The position numbers and the translations under genes are program-made. DNA of 51,026 nt from JBBKXR01 sp037969585 (GTDB taxonomy: Bacteria > Verrucomicrobiota > Verrucomicrobiia > Verrucomicrobiales > DEV007), in assembly GCA_037969585.1 (NCBI GenBank), contig JBBKXR010000256.1, forward strand, positions 1 to 51,026. The letters are read 5' to 3'. Positions within the stretch are counted from its first letter, which is position 1. The number at the start of each line of letters is the position of its first letter. The notes under the pieces were generated by a model, which made no database searches, was not told where the DNA came from, and was given only the letters and a program-made list of their open reading frames with translations. Shown here one piece after another: positions 42,201 to 49,460 of the stretch.

Positions 42201-45200
42201 CTCGTGGCCGACCGGCACGCTGCGCGCGTCCGGGTTCGCATCCGGCGGCAGGACCTTCGCGGCCGCCGACGATAGTGTGGTTCGAGTCTGGACTCTCGGC
42301 GATAACGACGATGCTCACGAAGCCCTCGAAGTCGATTTCAAGAACGCCGCCACGCTGACCTTCAGCGCTGATGGCAGCCTGCTCGCCGTCGGCTCCGACG
42401 CCGGGGCAATCATCGTGGTCGAAGCGGCCAGCGGCGCGGTGATCGGTTATCTGGCGACCGAGTTCGGCAGCGAGGTCTTCGCCTTAGCCATCAGCCCCGA
42501 CGGGCGAACCTTAGCTGCCGGCACCGGCGCGAAAACCGTGCGGCTTTGGGACGTGACACCCGGCAAGACTTTCGCTACGCCGTTAAATTCCCCGGCCACC
42601 ATCGTCAACGCGATCGCCGTCAGCCCGGACGGATCGATCTTGGCCGAGGCACGCGCCGACGGGCACATCCAACTTTGGAACACGGCGACCTTCGAGATCA
42701 GCCGCGTGCTCGAAGCCGGCCAATGGGGCGTGCGCAGCGTCGCCTTCAGCCCGGACGGCCGCACGATCGCCGCCGGATGTTTCGATCCGACCGTACGGCT
42801 CTGGGACCTGGCTGATTCGACGGCGAATCCCCGTGAACTGCACGGGCACACTGGCACCGTGGCGAGCGTCGCCTTCAGCCCGGACGGAAAACAGCTCGCT
42901 TCCGGAGGCTCGGACCAACTGGTGCATCGCTGGAACCTGGCCAGCGGCGAGAGCGCCGGCGTTCCGCTCGCTGGACATTCCGGCGAGGTTTCCAGCGTCG
43001 CCTTCAGCCCGGACGGAAAACAGCTCGCTTCCGGGAGCGCGGACAAATCCGTGCGCCTCTGGGACGCTGCCAGCGGCGAACCGTTGGCCAAGCCGATGGC
43101 GGGCTCGACCGCCGCCGTCAACGCCATAGCCTTCAGCCCGACCCAGCGGCGGCTCGCCTCGACGGGCGACGACGGGTTCGTCCGGCTGTGGGATCCCGCC
43201 ACCGGCGAGCCTCTTGGCCAGCCAATCTCTGCCCACGCGAAGAGCATTTACGGCCACAACGCAAAGGCCATCCACTGTCTCGCCTTTTCCCCCGACGGCC
43301 GAATCCTCGCCACCGGGTCGCGCGACAAATCGGTGCGCTTTTGGGACATGGCAAGTGGCGCCACTTCCGGGCAGCCAATCATCGCGCATGCGGACACCTT
43401 GCTCGGTCTCGCCTTCGCACCGGACGGGCGGACACTGGCCACCGCTAGCCGGGATGGGACGCTCCGCGTCTGGGACATCGCGCGCCCGCCGGGTCGCTCG
43501 ATCAAAGTCGGCGCGGATGCCATCGAAGCGGTCGCCATCAGCCCCGACGGCGAGACGCTGGCCAGCGGCGCGAAAGACGGCACGATTCAGCTTTGGGACA
43601 CCGCCAGCGGCCAGCCGCTGGGACTGAACTGGACTGGCCATGGCGAGCGGGTCGCCAGCCTCGCCTTCAGCCCCGACGGGCGCACTCTCGCGTCGGGCAG
43701 CGGCCTGGCCTTCGGCGGACCCTCACAAAGCTTACGTCTCTGGGAAGTTTCTTCCGGCGAGGCCATCGGCGAGCCGCGCACCGAACATGCAGGAACCCTT
43801 ACCGCCCTCGCATTCTCACCAGACGGAAAGCGGGTCGCTTCGGCGAGCCAGGACGGCAGCGTGCGACTTTGGAACACGACCACCGCTCAACCCGAAGGCC
43901 CGCCGCTCAGCGAAGGGAGCGACGGGATGACCTCGGTCGCTTTTTCCCCTGATGGTCAGGACCTCGCTGCCGGCCACGCCAACGGCGACGTGACCCTCTG
44001 GGACCTGTCCGCCGATCCGCCCACGTCCCGCATTCTCCCGGGACATCTCGGTCCGGTCACTGTACTTGCCTTCACCTCCGACGGTCGACAGCTCGCTTCC
44101 GGCAGCGACGACACCACGGTTCGACTCTGGGAAACCGCGAGCGGCGATGGCAAGTTGCTCCCCTTTGGCACCGGTTACCACGCATCCATCAAAGCGCTCA
44201 GCTTCGGCGCCGACGGGCGTGAACTCACCACCCTCACCTCGAATGCAGGCGTCTATTCCTGGGATGCCGCAAGCGGACAACCCCTTGAGCGGGCCCGGGA
44301 GTTCTACCCGACCTGGTTCAGTAGCGCCACCTTCTCCGCAGACGCAAGCACCATCGTCAACGGCGGTATCGATGGAACCCTCACAGTCTATCGACGCGAT
44401 GAAAGCCGGCCCACCGATCTCGCCGCCTATCTCGCCGACGGCCGCTACGTCCTCACCGAGTCCGCCCTGCAATCGGTCGCCGAAGTTGCGGACAATCTCC
44501 TGCATTCCCGCGCACGAGCCCCCCTCAACGCCGCCTCGGACGCGGGGTCCCCGCTGGCACGACTCATCGCAGCCGGAAATTGGTCGGCGGCGTTCATCGA
44601 GTTCGACCAAATGCCTCGCTCTGAAGCCGAGCAGCTCGACTTCGTGCGATCACTCATCGCCGCCGCCGCGAACGAGTGCCGCAATCCCGACAGCGCACGG
44701 GTCGAAATTTTTGTCGCCCAAGTCAGCGCCCGACTCACCCCCGAACTCATCCGCTCCGAGAGCCTCGCGCTCGCCCTCATCGGTCTCGCGACCGATGCGG
44801 CCGCCGCCGACCGGGACTGGCGCGCCGTTTTCGCCCTCTTGGACCGCGCAGCAACGCCCCTGCCACTCGAGCTGATGCGCAGCTACGCGGATCTCTTCGA
44901 GAGCGACTCCCCTGCCAAGCTCGCGCTCGACCGCCGCATCGTCCTCCACGCCGATGCCCCAGCCGAAGCACTCATCGTCGGCGCCTGGTCGCTGGTGACC
45001 TTCGAAGCTTACCCCGAAGCCATTGCCGCCTTCCAGCGCGCCGCCGTACGCGTCACCCCTGACGCCCCCTCTTCATTTCTGCTGCTTGGTCTCGCCGCTG
45101 CCCACTGGCGTGACGGCCAGAAGGACGCGGCCATCGCCACCTACCACCAACTCCGCGGCACCGATCCCTCGTGGGCGAGCGCCGAGGGCATCATCGCTCT

Positions 45201-45273
45201 CGACTGGCAAAAGGATATTACCGCTACCCTCCAAGCGATCCGGGCGGCAAGCCTTGAACGCGATCCTGAGTGA
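39253..45273 (+). CDS. Giant DUF4062-STAND NTPase-WD40 protein with TPR-like C-terminus
   Basis: 2006 residues. Domain order: DUF4062 (about 1-120; IRIFISSPGDVADERQ, VVGILWSRLG, PTGTEWELESA), a TIR-like Rossmann domain; a novel-STAND NTPase (about 205-640; CPFKGLDAFDFEDSDRFFGR, Walker A GASGYGKSS with K258, Walker B-like LLLQVDQLEEVF near 347-357, LLEFCLTLLYE winged-helix region); one transmembrane helix (about 680-700); 21 WD40 repeats (about 815-1715), enough for three seven-bladed propellers; then an alpha-helical region with a TPR-like end (about 1910-2006, AYPEAIAAFQRAAVRVTPDAP). STAND proteins are nucleotide switches that oligomerise when their repeat region senses a ligand. Here the DUF4062 domain would be the output and the propellers the sensor. 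Homologous architectures are linked to bacterial conflict/defence, but the role is unproven here. No obvious partner gene is adjacent. Confidence 0.88.
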   Translation: MLSTIRIFISSPGDVADERQIAGRVIEQIQGKYWSFVRLDDVFWEDRAVRATAHYQDELIDPASCEIVVGILWSRLGSPLPERFRGVDGLVPTGTEWELESAFTAYEKSLAETGDPITAKPDILIYRREPFPPCDAAEAQEQAAKLERYFTSHFLNDDAHRTIKRAFLPYRSLESFEELFRKHLEELVLRLIPGLKAGYEPPPISGCPFKGLDAFDFEDSDRFFGRNRQIRDVQQQLAARRQSGPAFVLIYGASGYGKSSLMRAGLAPTLTRPGGLVEKASTWRRIVFQPAQGQGSLSEKFTRELVALLGDSWDVARILRNWDDAEDYIFVAAALQDALECESAQLLLQVDQLEEVFTESLGADERAALFRGLYALCSCSRVWGLATMRSEFFPRVAEQPGLARLVGRDGGYILPPPDAQMLSEIIRFPALAARLEFERSTHLRQIAGEAASAEFLSDQIYNDAKDSPDALPLLEFCLTLLYEVARAEGSDRLTWASYEAIGGLRGAIATVADNTFDALRETQRSDRAVATLFGSLVRVDPTAKTTTRRRADLGELRARPGTAALLDAFLDAKLLVTDEDRAAGQTVVFLAHECLLSHWGRLALWIDEHESDLAAHQRLIEQTELWDTHGGHPSYLLAEGRLGEAQRVAASGMFALTPLQERYLAASLQKARKRLRFFQAAAAVFAVVALAAIALGWVAKQRTAEAKSALIDTEEALIESRRNEGQAWLERARRAAQADPGDAFAAAMMAARAVGFDGFGRAHAVGEDDGFARQFPVLISPENDPELARKARQEVGRYLDAARLPVWSSPASLHHSHFLTELVFSPDGGRLTSIDSNGQVHRWDATSGRRLPFATTQASFSTALALSPDGKRLATENAGTVVLRDAITGTPSGPELRGHWLMVSDIAFSPDGHTLATLGGSDGTVRLWDAATGESVGEPQRWSHGSSAALTFTQDGSSVVVGGGGANLLFLDLAGDRRTIDLASWPTGTLRASGFASGGRTFAAADDSVVRVWTLGDNDDAHEALEVDFKNAATLTFSADGSLLAVGSDAGAIIVVEAASGAVIGYLATEFGSEVFALAISPDGRTLAAGTGAKTVRLWDVTPGKTFATPLNSPATIVNAIAVSPDGSILAEARADGHIQLWNTATFEISRVLEAGQWGVRSVAFSPDGRTIAAGCFDPTVRLWDLADSTANPRELHGHTGTVASVAFSPDGKQLASGGSDQLVHRWNLASGESAGVPLAGHSGEVSSVAFSPDGKQLASGSADKSVRLWDAASGEPLAKPMAGSTAAVNAIAFSPTQRRLASTGDDGFVRLWDPATGEPLGQPISAHAKSIYGHNAKAIHCLAFSPDGRILATGSRDKSVRFWDMASGATSGQPIIAHADTLLGLAFAPDGRTLATASRDGTLRVWDIARPPGRSIKVGADAIEAVAISPDGETLASGAKDGTIQLWDTASGQPLGLNWTGHGERVASLAFSPDGRTLASGSGLAFGGPSQSLRLWEVSSGEAIGEPRTEHAGTLTALAFSPDGKRVASASQDGSVRLWNTTTAQPEGPPLSEGSDGMTSVAFSPDGQDLAAGHANGDVTLWDLSADPPTSRILPGHLGPVTVLAFTSDGRQLASGSDDTTVRLWETASGDGKLLPFGTGYHASIKALSFGADGRELTTLTSNAGVYSWDAASGQPLERAREFYPTWFSSATFSADASTIVNGGIDGTLTVYRRDESRPTDLAAYLADGRYVLTESALQSVAEVADNLLHSRARAPLNAASDAGSPLARLIAAGNWSAAFIEFDQMPRSEAEQLDFVRSLIAAAANECRNPDSARVEIFVAQVSARLTPELIRSESLALALIGLATDAAAADRDWRAVFALLDRAATPLPLELMRSYADLFESDSPAKLALDRRIVLHADAPAEALIVGAWSLVTFEAYPEAIAAFQRAAVRVTPDAPSSFLLLGLAAAHWRDGQKDAAIATYHQLRGTDPSWASAEGIIALDWQKDITATLQAIRAASLERDPE

Positions 45274-45516
45274 CCGCACGATGGTTCATTGCTCCGCGGT
45301 TTATAGTTCCCGGCAGATGATGCAATGGATTGGGTCAGGATTGAGGGTAGGCAATAAAATATCACTGTAAAGAGCGCAAATCGCTCCAATCACGCACCGC
45401 CCAATCCACATCGGATTCGCTACCCCCTCCAATCCCGGCACAAGGGAGGCATGATTGCGCAAGGATCTGTGCGGAGCAGTCATTGCGCAGCCTTCCTGAC
45501 GAGGCGATGTTGATCT

Positions 45517-46803
45517 ATGAGGGCATCCCTAAAGTCTCCTACCCGACGCTACTTTCTGAAATCCGTAGGGGCAACTTTGTCGCTGCCGACACTGCACTCG
45601 TTGCTGCCCGATACACTGGGTGCCGGGAGCGCTCTGGCAGCGACGGTTTCGGATGCTTCGACCCCACGCCGCATGGTCGCAATTGGTAACTTGCTCGGTT
45701 ATCAGCTGCCTTACCTGTTTCCGGAAACCCCGGGCAAAAATTACCAATCAACCCGCCTCCTCAAGTCACTCGAGGGTTTGCGCGAAGACTACACGCTCTA
45801 CCGCGGTCTCGATCACGGGGTCAAAGGCGGTCACTTTGCCGTCCACGCCTTCATGACTGGAATTCTTACCATGGACGCCAAGGGGCGGCCGGATGGTAAC
45901 ATCAGTCTCGATCAACTGGCCGCCGAGTCCGTCGCCGGCCGAACGCGTTTTCCCTCACTCACGATCGGATCTGAATCTGGAATCCATGGCGGCTGTCAGC
46001 TTTCCTGGACGCGCAGCGGCGTGCGGGTTCCTCCCATTCCGGGTCCGAAGGAACTATTTGAAAGACTCTTTGTGGGTGAGCCGCTTTCTCAATTGGCACA
46101 GGTCAAAGACAAGCACGCGCTCCAGGGATCGATTCTTGACGCGATCAAAGGTGATGCGAAGACCTTGCAAAAGCGGATCGACCAGGAAGATCGAAATAAA
46201 CTGGATGAATATCTCACCTCGGTTCGTGAGGTCGAGCAGCAACTCCAACTCAAGGAACAGTGGGTCGAAGTGCCGAAGCCCGACGCGCCGTTTGATCAGC
46301 CGAAAAACCAGAACATGGTGGAAGACCTGCCATTGCTCTACGACCTCATGGTGCTGGCTCTGCAAACGGATTCAACCCGTATCGCGACGCTGGAGATCGG
46401 TGGCGATTTTGAGCCTAAGCATCTCGGGATTACCAATGGCTATCACACCTTATCTCACCACGGAATGAAGCAGGAAAACATCGATCAACTTCTCGTCCTG
46501 GAAGAATACCAATTTCAGCAGTTTGCCCGCTTCCTCGAAAAACTGAAATCCATTGCGGATGGGGAAGGCACTTTACTTGACCACACATCGGTCCTCTTTG
46601 GCAGTGGCATGAGCAACGCCAATTCGCATTCAAATTCTAACCTGCCTGTCATCCTCGCCGGCGGCGGCTTCGAGCACGGCGAATTCAAGGATGTCCCGAT
46701 GGACCATCACAAGGTGCCGCTTTGTAATTTGTATCTCAGCGTCCTGAATCGTTTTGGTGTCGAGCGGGAGAGCTTTGGAACCAGCACTGGAACTTTTGCC
46801 TGA
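45517..46803 (+). CDS. DUF1552 family protein, Tat-exported
   Basis: 428 residues. The leader TRRYFLKSVGATLSLPTL carries a twin-arginine motif, so it is exported folded. The body has the DUF1552 marks PRRMVAIGNLLGY, GVKGGHFAVHAFMTG, SLDQLAAE, GGDFEPKHLGITNGYHTLSHHG, and near the end SGMSNANSHSNSNLPVILAGGGF. The family is related in layout to DUF1501 and has no assigned reaction; conserved His/Asp/Asn residues suggest a metal site. The next gene, a DUF1592-type cytochrome-like protein, starts 15 bp after the stop, and the two families nearly always occur together in planctomycetes and verrucomicrobia. The ATG at 45517 puts the Tat motif within ten residues of the start. The 243-bp spacer upstream contains nothing recognised. 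Confidence 0.9.
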   Translation: MRASLKSPTRRYFLKSVGATLSLPTLHSLLPDTLGAGSALAATVSDASTPRRMVAIGNLLGYQLPYLFPETPGKNYQSTRLLKSLEGLREDYTLYRGLDHGVKGGHFAVHAFMTGILTMDAKGRPDGNISLDQLAAESVAGRTRFPSLTIGSESGIHGGCQLSWTRSGVRVPPIPGPKELFERLFVGEPLSQLAQVKDKHALQGSILDAIKGDAKTLQKRIDQEDRNKLDEYLTSVREVEQQLQLKEQWVEVPKPDAPFDQPKNQNMVEDLPLLYDLMVLALQTDSTRIATLEIGGDFEPKHLGITNGYHTLSHHGMKQENIDQLLVLEEYQFQQFARFLEKLKSIADGEGTLLDHTSVLFGSGMSNANSHSNSNLPVILAGGGFEHGEFKDVPMDHHKVPLCNLYLSVLNRFGVERESFGTSTGTFA

Positions 46804-46817
46804 TCAGATTTTTTGAA

Positions 46818-49316
46818 ATGAAAACTCTTGTGTCAGCGATAGCACTCCTCGCGCTTGGTGGAAGTGTTTTCGCCGAAGACAAAAAGCCCACTCTCAAGGC
46901 TAAGGTCGCGATGGACTTCGTAGCGAACTATTGCTTCGAGTGTCATGATGATTTGACTCAGGAAGGCGAACGCAGCTTTCACGATCTCGAGTTTCCAATC
47001 ACTGATCTGAACGGGCTCATCGCTGTCCAGGAGATCATCGATGCGCTCAACTTGGGCGATATGCCTCCAAAAAAAGCCGATCAGCCTGACGACAAAGAGC
47101 GCCTTGCAGCGGTTGAAGCGCTCACTGCGCAGGTCGCCGATGTGTATGCAGGCCTCAAAAGCACCGGAGGCCAGACGATTTTGCGTCGGCTCAACGAGCG
47201 AGAATACTTGAACACGATTGAGGACCTGTTCGCGCGCCGCATTGACACCTTTGCGCCGACCCGAAACTTTCCCACAGATCAGACTTACGACCACGTCGAT
47301 ACGCTTGGTGACGTGCTCGTTACTTCCGGATTCCTGCTCGACAACTACTTTCACGCGGCAGATCAGATCGTCGAAAAATCCCTTGGCCAGATCGAAAAAC
47401 CCGAACTGAAAGAGTGGACCTTCAAGGACTCCTTCAAGCCCGGGGCAGAGATGAGCTTTTCTCACAAAGCTGTTTTCAAAAATCGTTATCTCTGTGTCTA
47501 CGAGGTGATGAATTCTTCAAATCACGAAGGTGGCTACGCAGGCATCAATGAGTTCAAAGAAGGCGTGCATGCCGATGGTTTTTACGAGGTGAAAGTCCTC
47601 GCTCAGGCGATGCACCGCGACTCGCACTATGACAAAAAGATCCTGAAAATGGATTTCTCGGAGCCTTACCGACTCGGCATTGTCACCGGCACCGGCAGTA
47701 TTGGAGAACTGCATCATCCTCAGCCAATCGAGCCCGCACTCGCAGAGGTCACCTTAAAGGATGGCAAGCCGCAATGGTACACGATGAAAATCTGGCTCGA
47801 AAAAGGCCAGCAGCCGCGATTTACTTTTCCGAATGGAATGGCGAACTGTCGTGAGGCTTTCGGCAAAATTGCCAAAGACTATCAGGCTGACTGGCCGAAG
47901 GATGACCAACACGACGGCAGTATCGTTCACGCCCGCCGCAGGGTCCTGCAGTATGGCAAGATGCCTCACATTCGCATCAGCGAAGTGAATCTGCGTGGTC
48001 CGATTTACGATGCCTGGCCGCCCGAGTCCCAGCGGATTGTTTTCGGCGAAAAAGGATTCCAGAAAGAGAATTCCACAAAGATCCTGACTGAGTTCGCGCA
48101 GCGGGCGTTTCGGCGTCCGGTGAATCCCGGCGAGATGAAGCAGTTCATTGATCTCGTTGATGTGCGAACTTTGGCTGGGCATTCCCCAAGGCAGGCGACA
48201 CTGGATGCAATCAAGGGGATTCTCTGTGCGCCGTCGTTCCTCTATTTGAACGAAGCCGCGGCTGAAGAGAAGGGCTTGCTCAATGCTCATGACCTGGCAA
48301 GTCGCCTTGCCTACTTCCTGAACGGAACTATGCCGGACGATGAGTTGACCAAACTGGCAGATAGCGGTCGCATTCTGGATCGGAAAGTGCTGCTTCAGCA
48401 AGTCGATCGCCTTCTTGATGACGAGCGCTCGGAGGCCTTTTTCGATGGCTTCCTCGACAGTTGGCTGAACCTTCGCGCACTGGGTGACCAGCCGCCGGCT
48501 CGAGATGCCTCAGGTGAGTATTTCTACGACGATCTGGAGACGGCGATGAAGGAAGAGGTGAAGCATTTCACCCGAAATCTGGTTGCGACAAATGGGGCCA
48601 TTACCGATTTCCTCAAAAGCGACTACGTGTTTGTGAATTATCCTCTCGCGGAACTGTATGGGATTGAGGATCAGTTTCCCAACGACGACCGCTACACTTT
48701 CCAGAAAGTCAGTCTGACTGATTCCAATCGCGGCGGCTTGCTGGGAATGGCTGCCGTGCATACCGTCAGCGCGAATGGGATCGAGACCTCTCCCGTGGTG
48801 CGGGGCATCTATATTCTGGAAAATTTACTGGGCTCACCGCCACCGAAGCCTCCAGATGAAGTGCCCGAACTGGAGCCGGATACACGCGGCGCGACCTCGA
48901 TTCGCGACCAGCTTGTCAAACATCGTGAGATGAAAACCTGTGCTGCCTGCCACGTGAGCATCGATCCTCCCGGCTTTGCTCTGGAGAATTTTGATCCGAT
49001 CGGACGCTGGAGATCAAAATACCCGGATCACAAAGGACGTGCCGGTCAGGGACCAAAGATCGATGCTTCGGGGGAAGCCACAGACGGCACAGCTTTTGCG
49101 GGCCCGACTGAATTCAAAGACTACCTCATGAAGCGAAAAGATGTCTTCACCCAGCATCTCGCCGAGCGCCTTTTAACTTACGGAACTGGACGCCGCGTCG
49201 AGGCACTGGATCGCCTTTCCGTCGACCAAGTCGTGAAAGCGACAAAGGCGGATGACTACGGTCTGCGCACCATGATCCACGAGGTCGTCGTCAGTGACTA
49301 CTTTCTGTCGCGGTAA
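46818..49316 (+). CDS. DUF1587/1592/1588/1585 multi-domain secreted cytochrome-like protein
   Basis: 832 residues with a signal peptide (about 1-19, ...GGSVFAED). The N-terminal cytochrome-like part has C39-F-E-C42-H43 and GDMPPKKADQPDD, which normally supplies the Met ligand. DUF1587 (TILRRLNEREYLNTIEDLF, about 118-180), DUF1595/DUF1592 (FAQRAFRRPVNPGE, LASRLAYFLNGTMPDDEL, about 420-620), DUF1588 (RGGLLGMAAVHTVSANGIETSPVVRG, about 640-735) with a second CXXCH (KTCAACHVSIDPPGFALENFD), and DUF1585 (AERLLTYGTGRRVE, to the end) follow. Two c-type hemes are therefore likely. It works with the DUF1552 protein 15 bp upstream. The substrate of this large PVC-specific family is not established. Confidence 0.9.
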   Translation: MKTLVSAIALLALGGSVFAEDKKPTLKAKVAMDFVANYCFECHDDLTQEGERSFHDLEFPITDLNGLIAVQEIIDALNLGDMPPKKADQPDDKERLAAVEALTAQVADVYAGLKSTGGQTILRRLNEREYLNTIEDLFARRIDTFAPTRNFPTDQTYDHVDTLGDVLVTSGFLLDNYFHAADQIVEKSLGQIEKPELKEWTFKDSFKPGAEMSFSHKAVFKNRYLCVYEVMNSSNHEGGYAGINEFKEGVHADGFYEVKVLAQAMHRDSHYDKKILKMDFSEPYRLGIVTGTGSIGELHHPQPIEPALAEVTLKDGKPQWYTMKIWLEKGQQPRFTFPNGMANCREAFGKIAKDYQADWPKDDQHDGSIVHARRRVLQYGKMPHIRISEVNLRGPIYDAWPPESQRIVFGEKGFQKENSTKILTEFAQRAFRRPVNPGEMKQFIDLVDVRTLAGHSPRQATLDAIKGILCAPSFLYLNEAAAEEKGLLNAHDLASRLAYFLNGTMPDDELTKLADSGRILDRKVLLQQVDRLLDDERSEAFFDGFLDSWLNLRALGDQPPARDASGEYFYDDLETAMKEEVKHFTRNLVATNGAITDFLKSDYVFVNYPLAELYGIEDQFPNDDRYTFQKVSLTDSNRGGLLGMAAVHTVSANGIETSPVVRGIYILENLLGSPPPKPPDEVPELEPDTRGATSIRDQLVKHREMKTCAACHVSIDPPGFALENFDPIGRWRSKYPDHKGRAGQGPKIDASGEATDGTAFAGPTEFKDYLMKRKDVFTQHLAERLLTYGTGRRVEALDRLSVDQVVKATKADDYGLRTMIHEVVVSDYFLSR

Positions 49317-49343
49317 AATTTGCCACGGCAACAGGGGCCAGGG

Positions 49344-49434
49344 AAGAATGGCAGTCAGTTGAGGCGCTTTTGACAAGATGATCCTTGTGTAAATTTCGTT
49401 GCAGCCAGCCCTCTCATCCAATCGTGCCATTCTT
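49344..49434. repeat. Inverted repeat pair in convergent spacer
   Basis: AAGAATGGCA (49344-49353) and TGCCATTCTT (49425-49434) are a perfect 10-bp inverted pair 71 bp apart, with weaker similarity continuing inwards (TTGAGG versus TGAGAGG on the opposite strand). It sits between the stops of two convergent genes. It might be the two ends of a small element or a long stem acting as a terminator for both. Confidence 0.4.
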
Positions 49435-49460
49435 TGACCTCAATCACGCCTGCCCCGCCT

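Noticed and set aside
42583..43641. 352-residue minus-strand frame within the WD40 region
   Set aside because: Produced by the periodic WD40 codons read in antisense; repeats follow the plus-strand WD40 unit.
41700..44400. Repeat array considered as CRISPR or satellite DNA
   Set aside because: Periodicity is about 129 bp, in frame, and encodes WD40 units; there are no short identical repeats with unique spacers.
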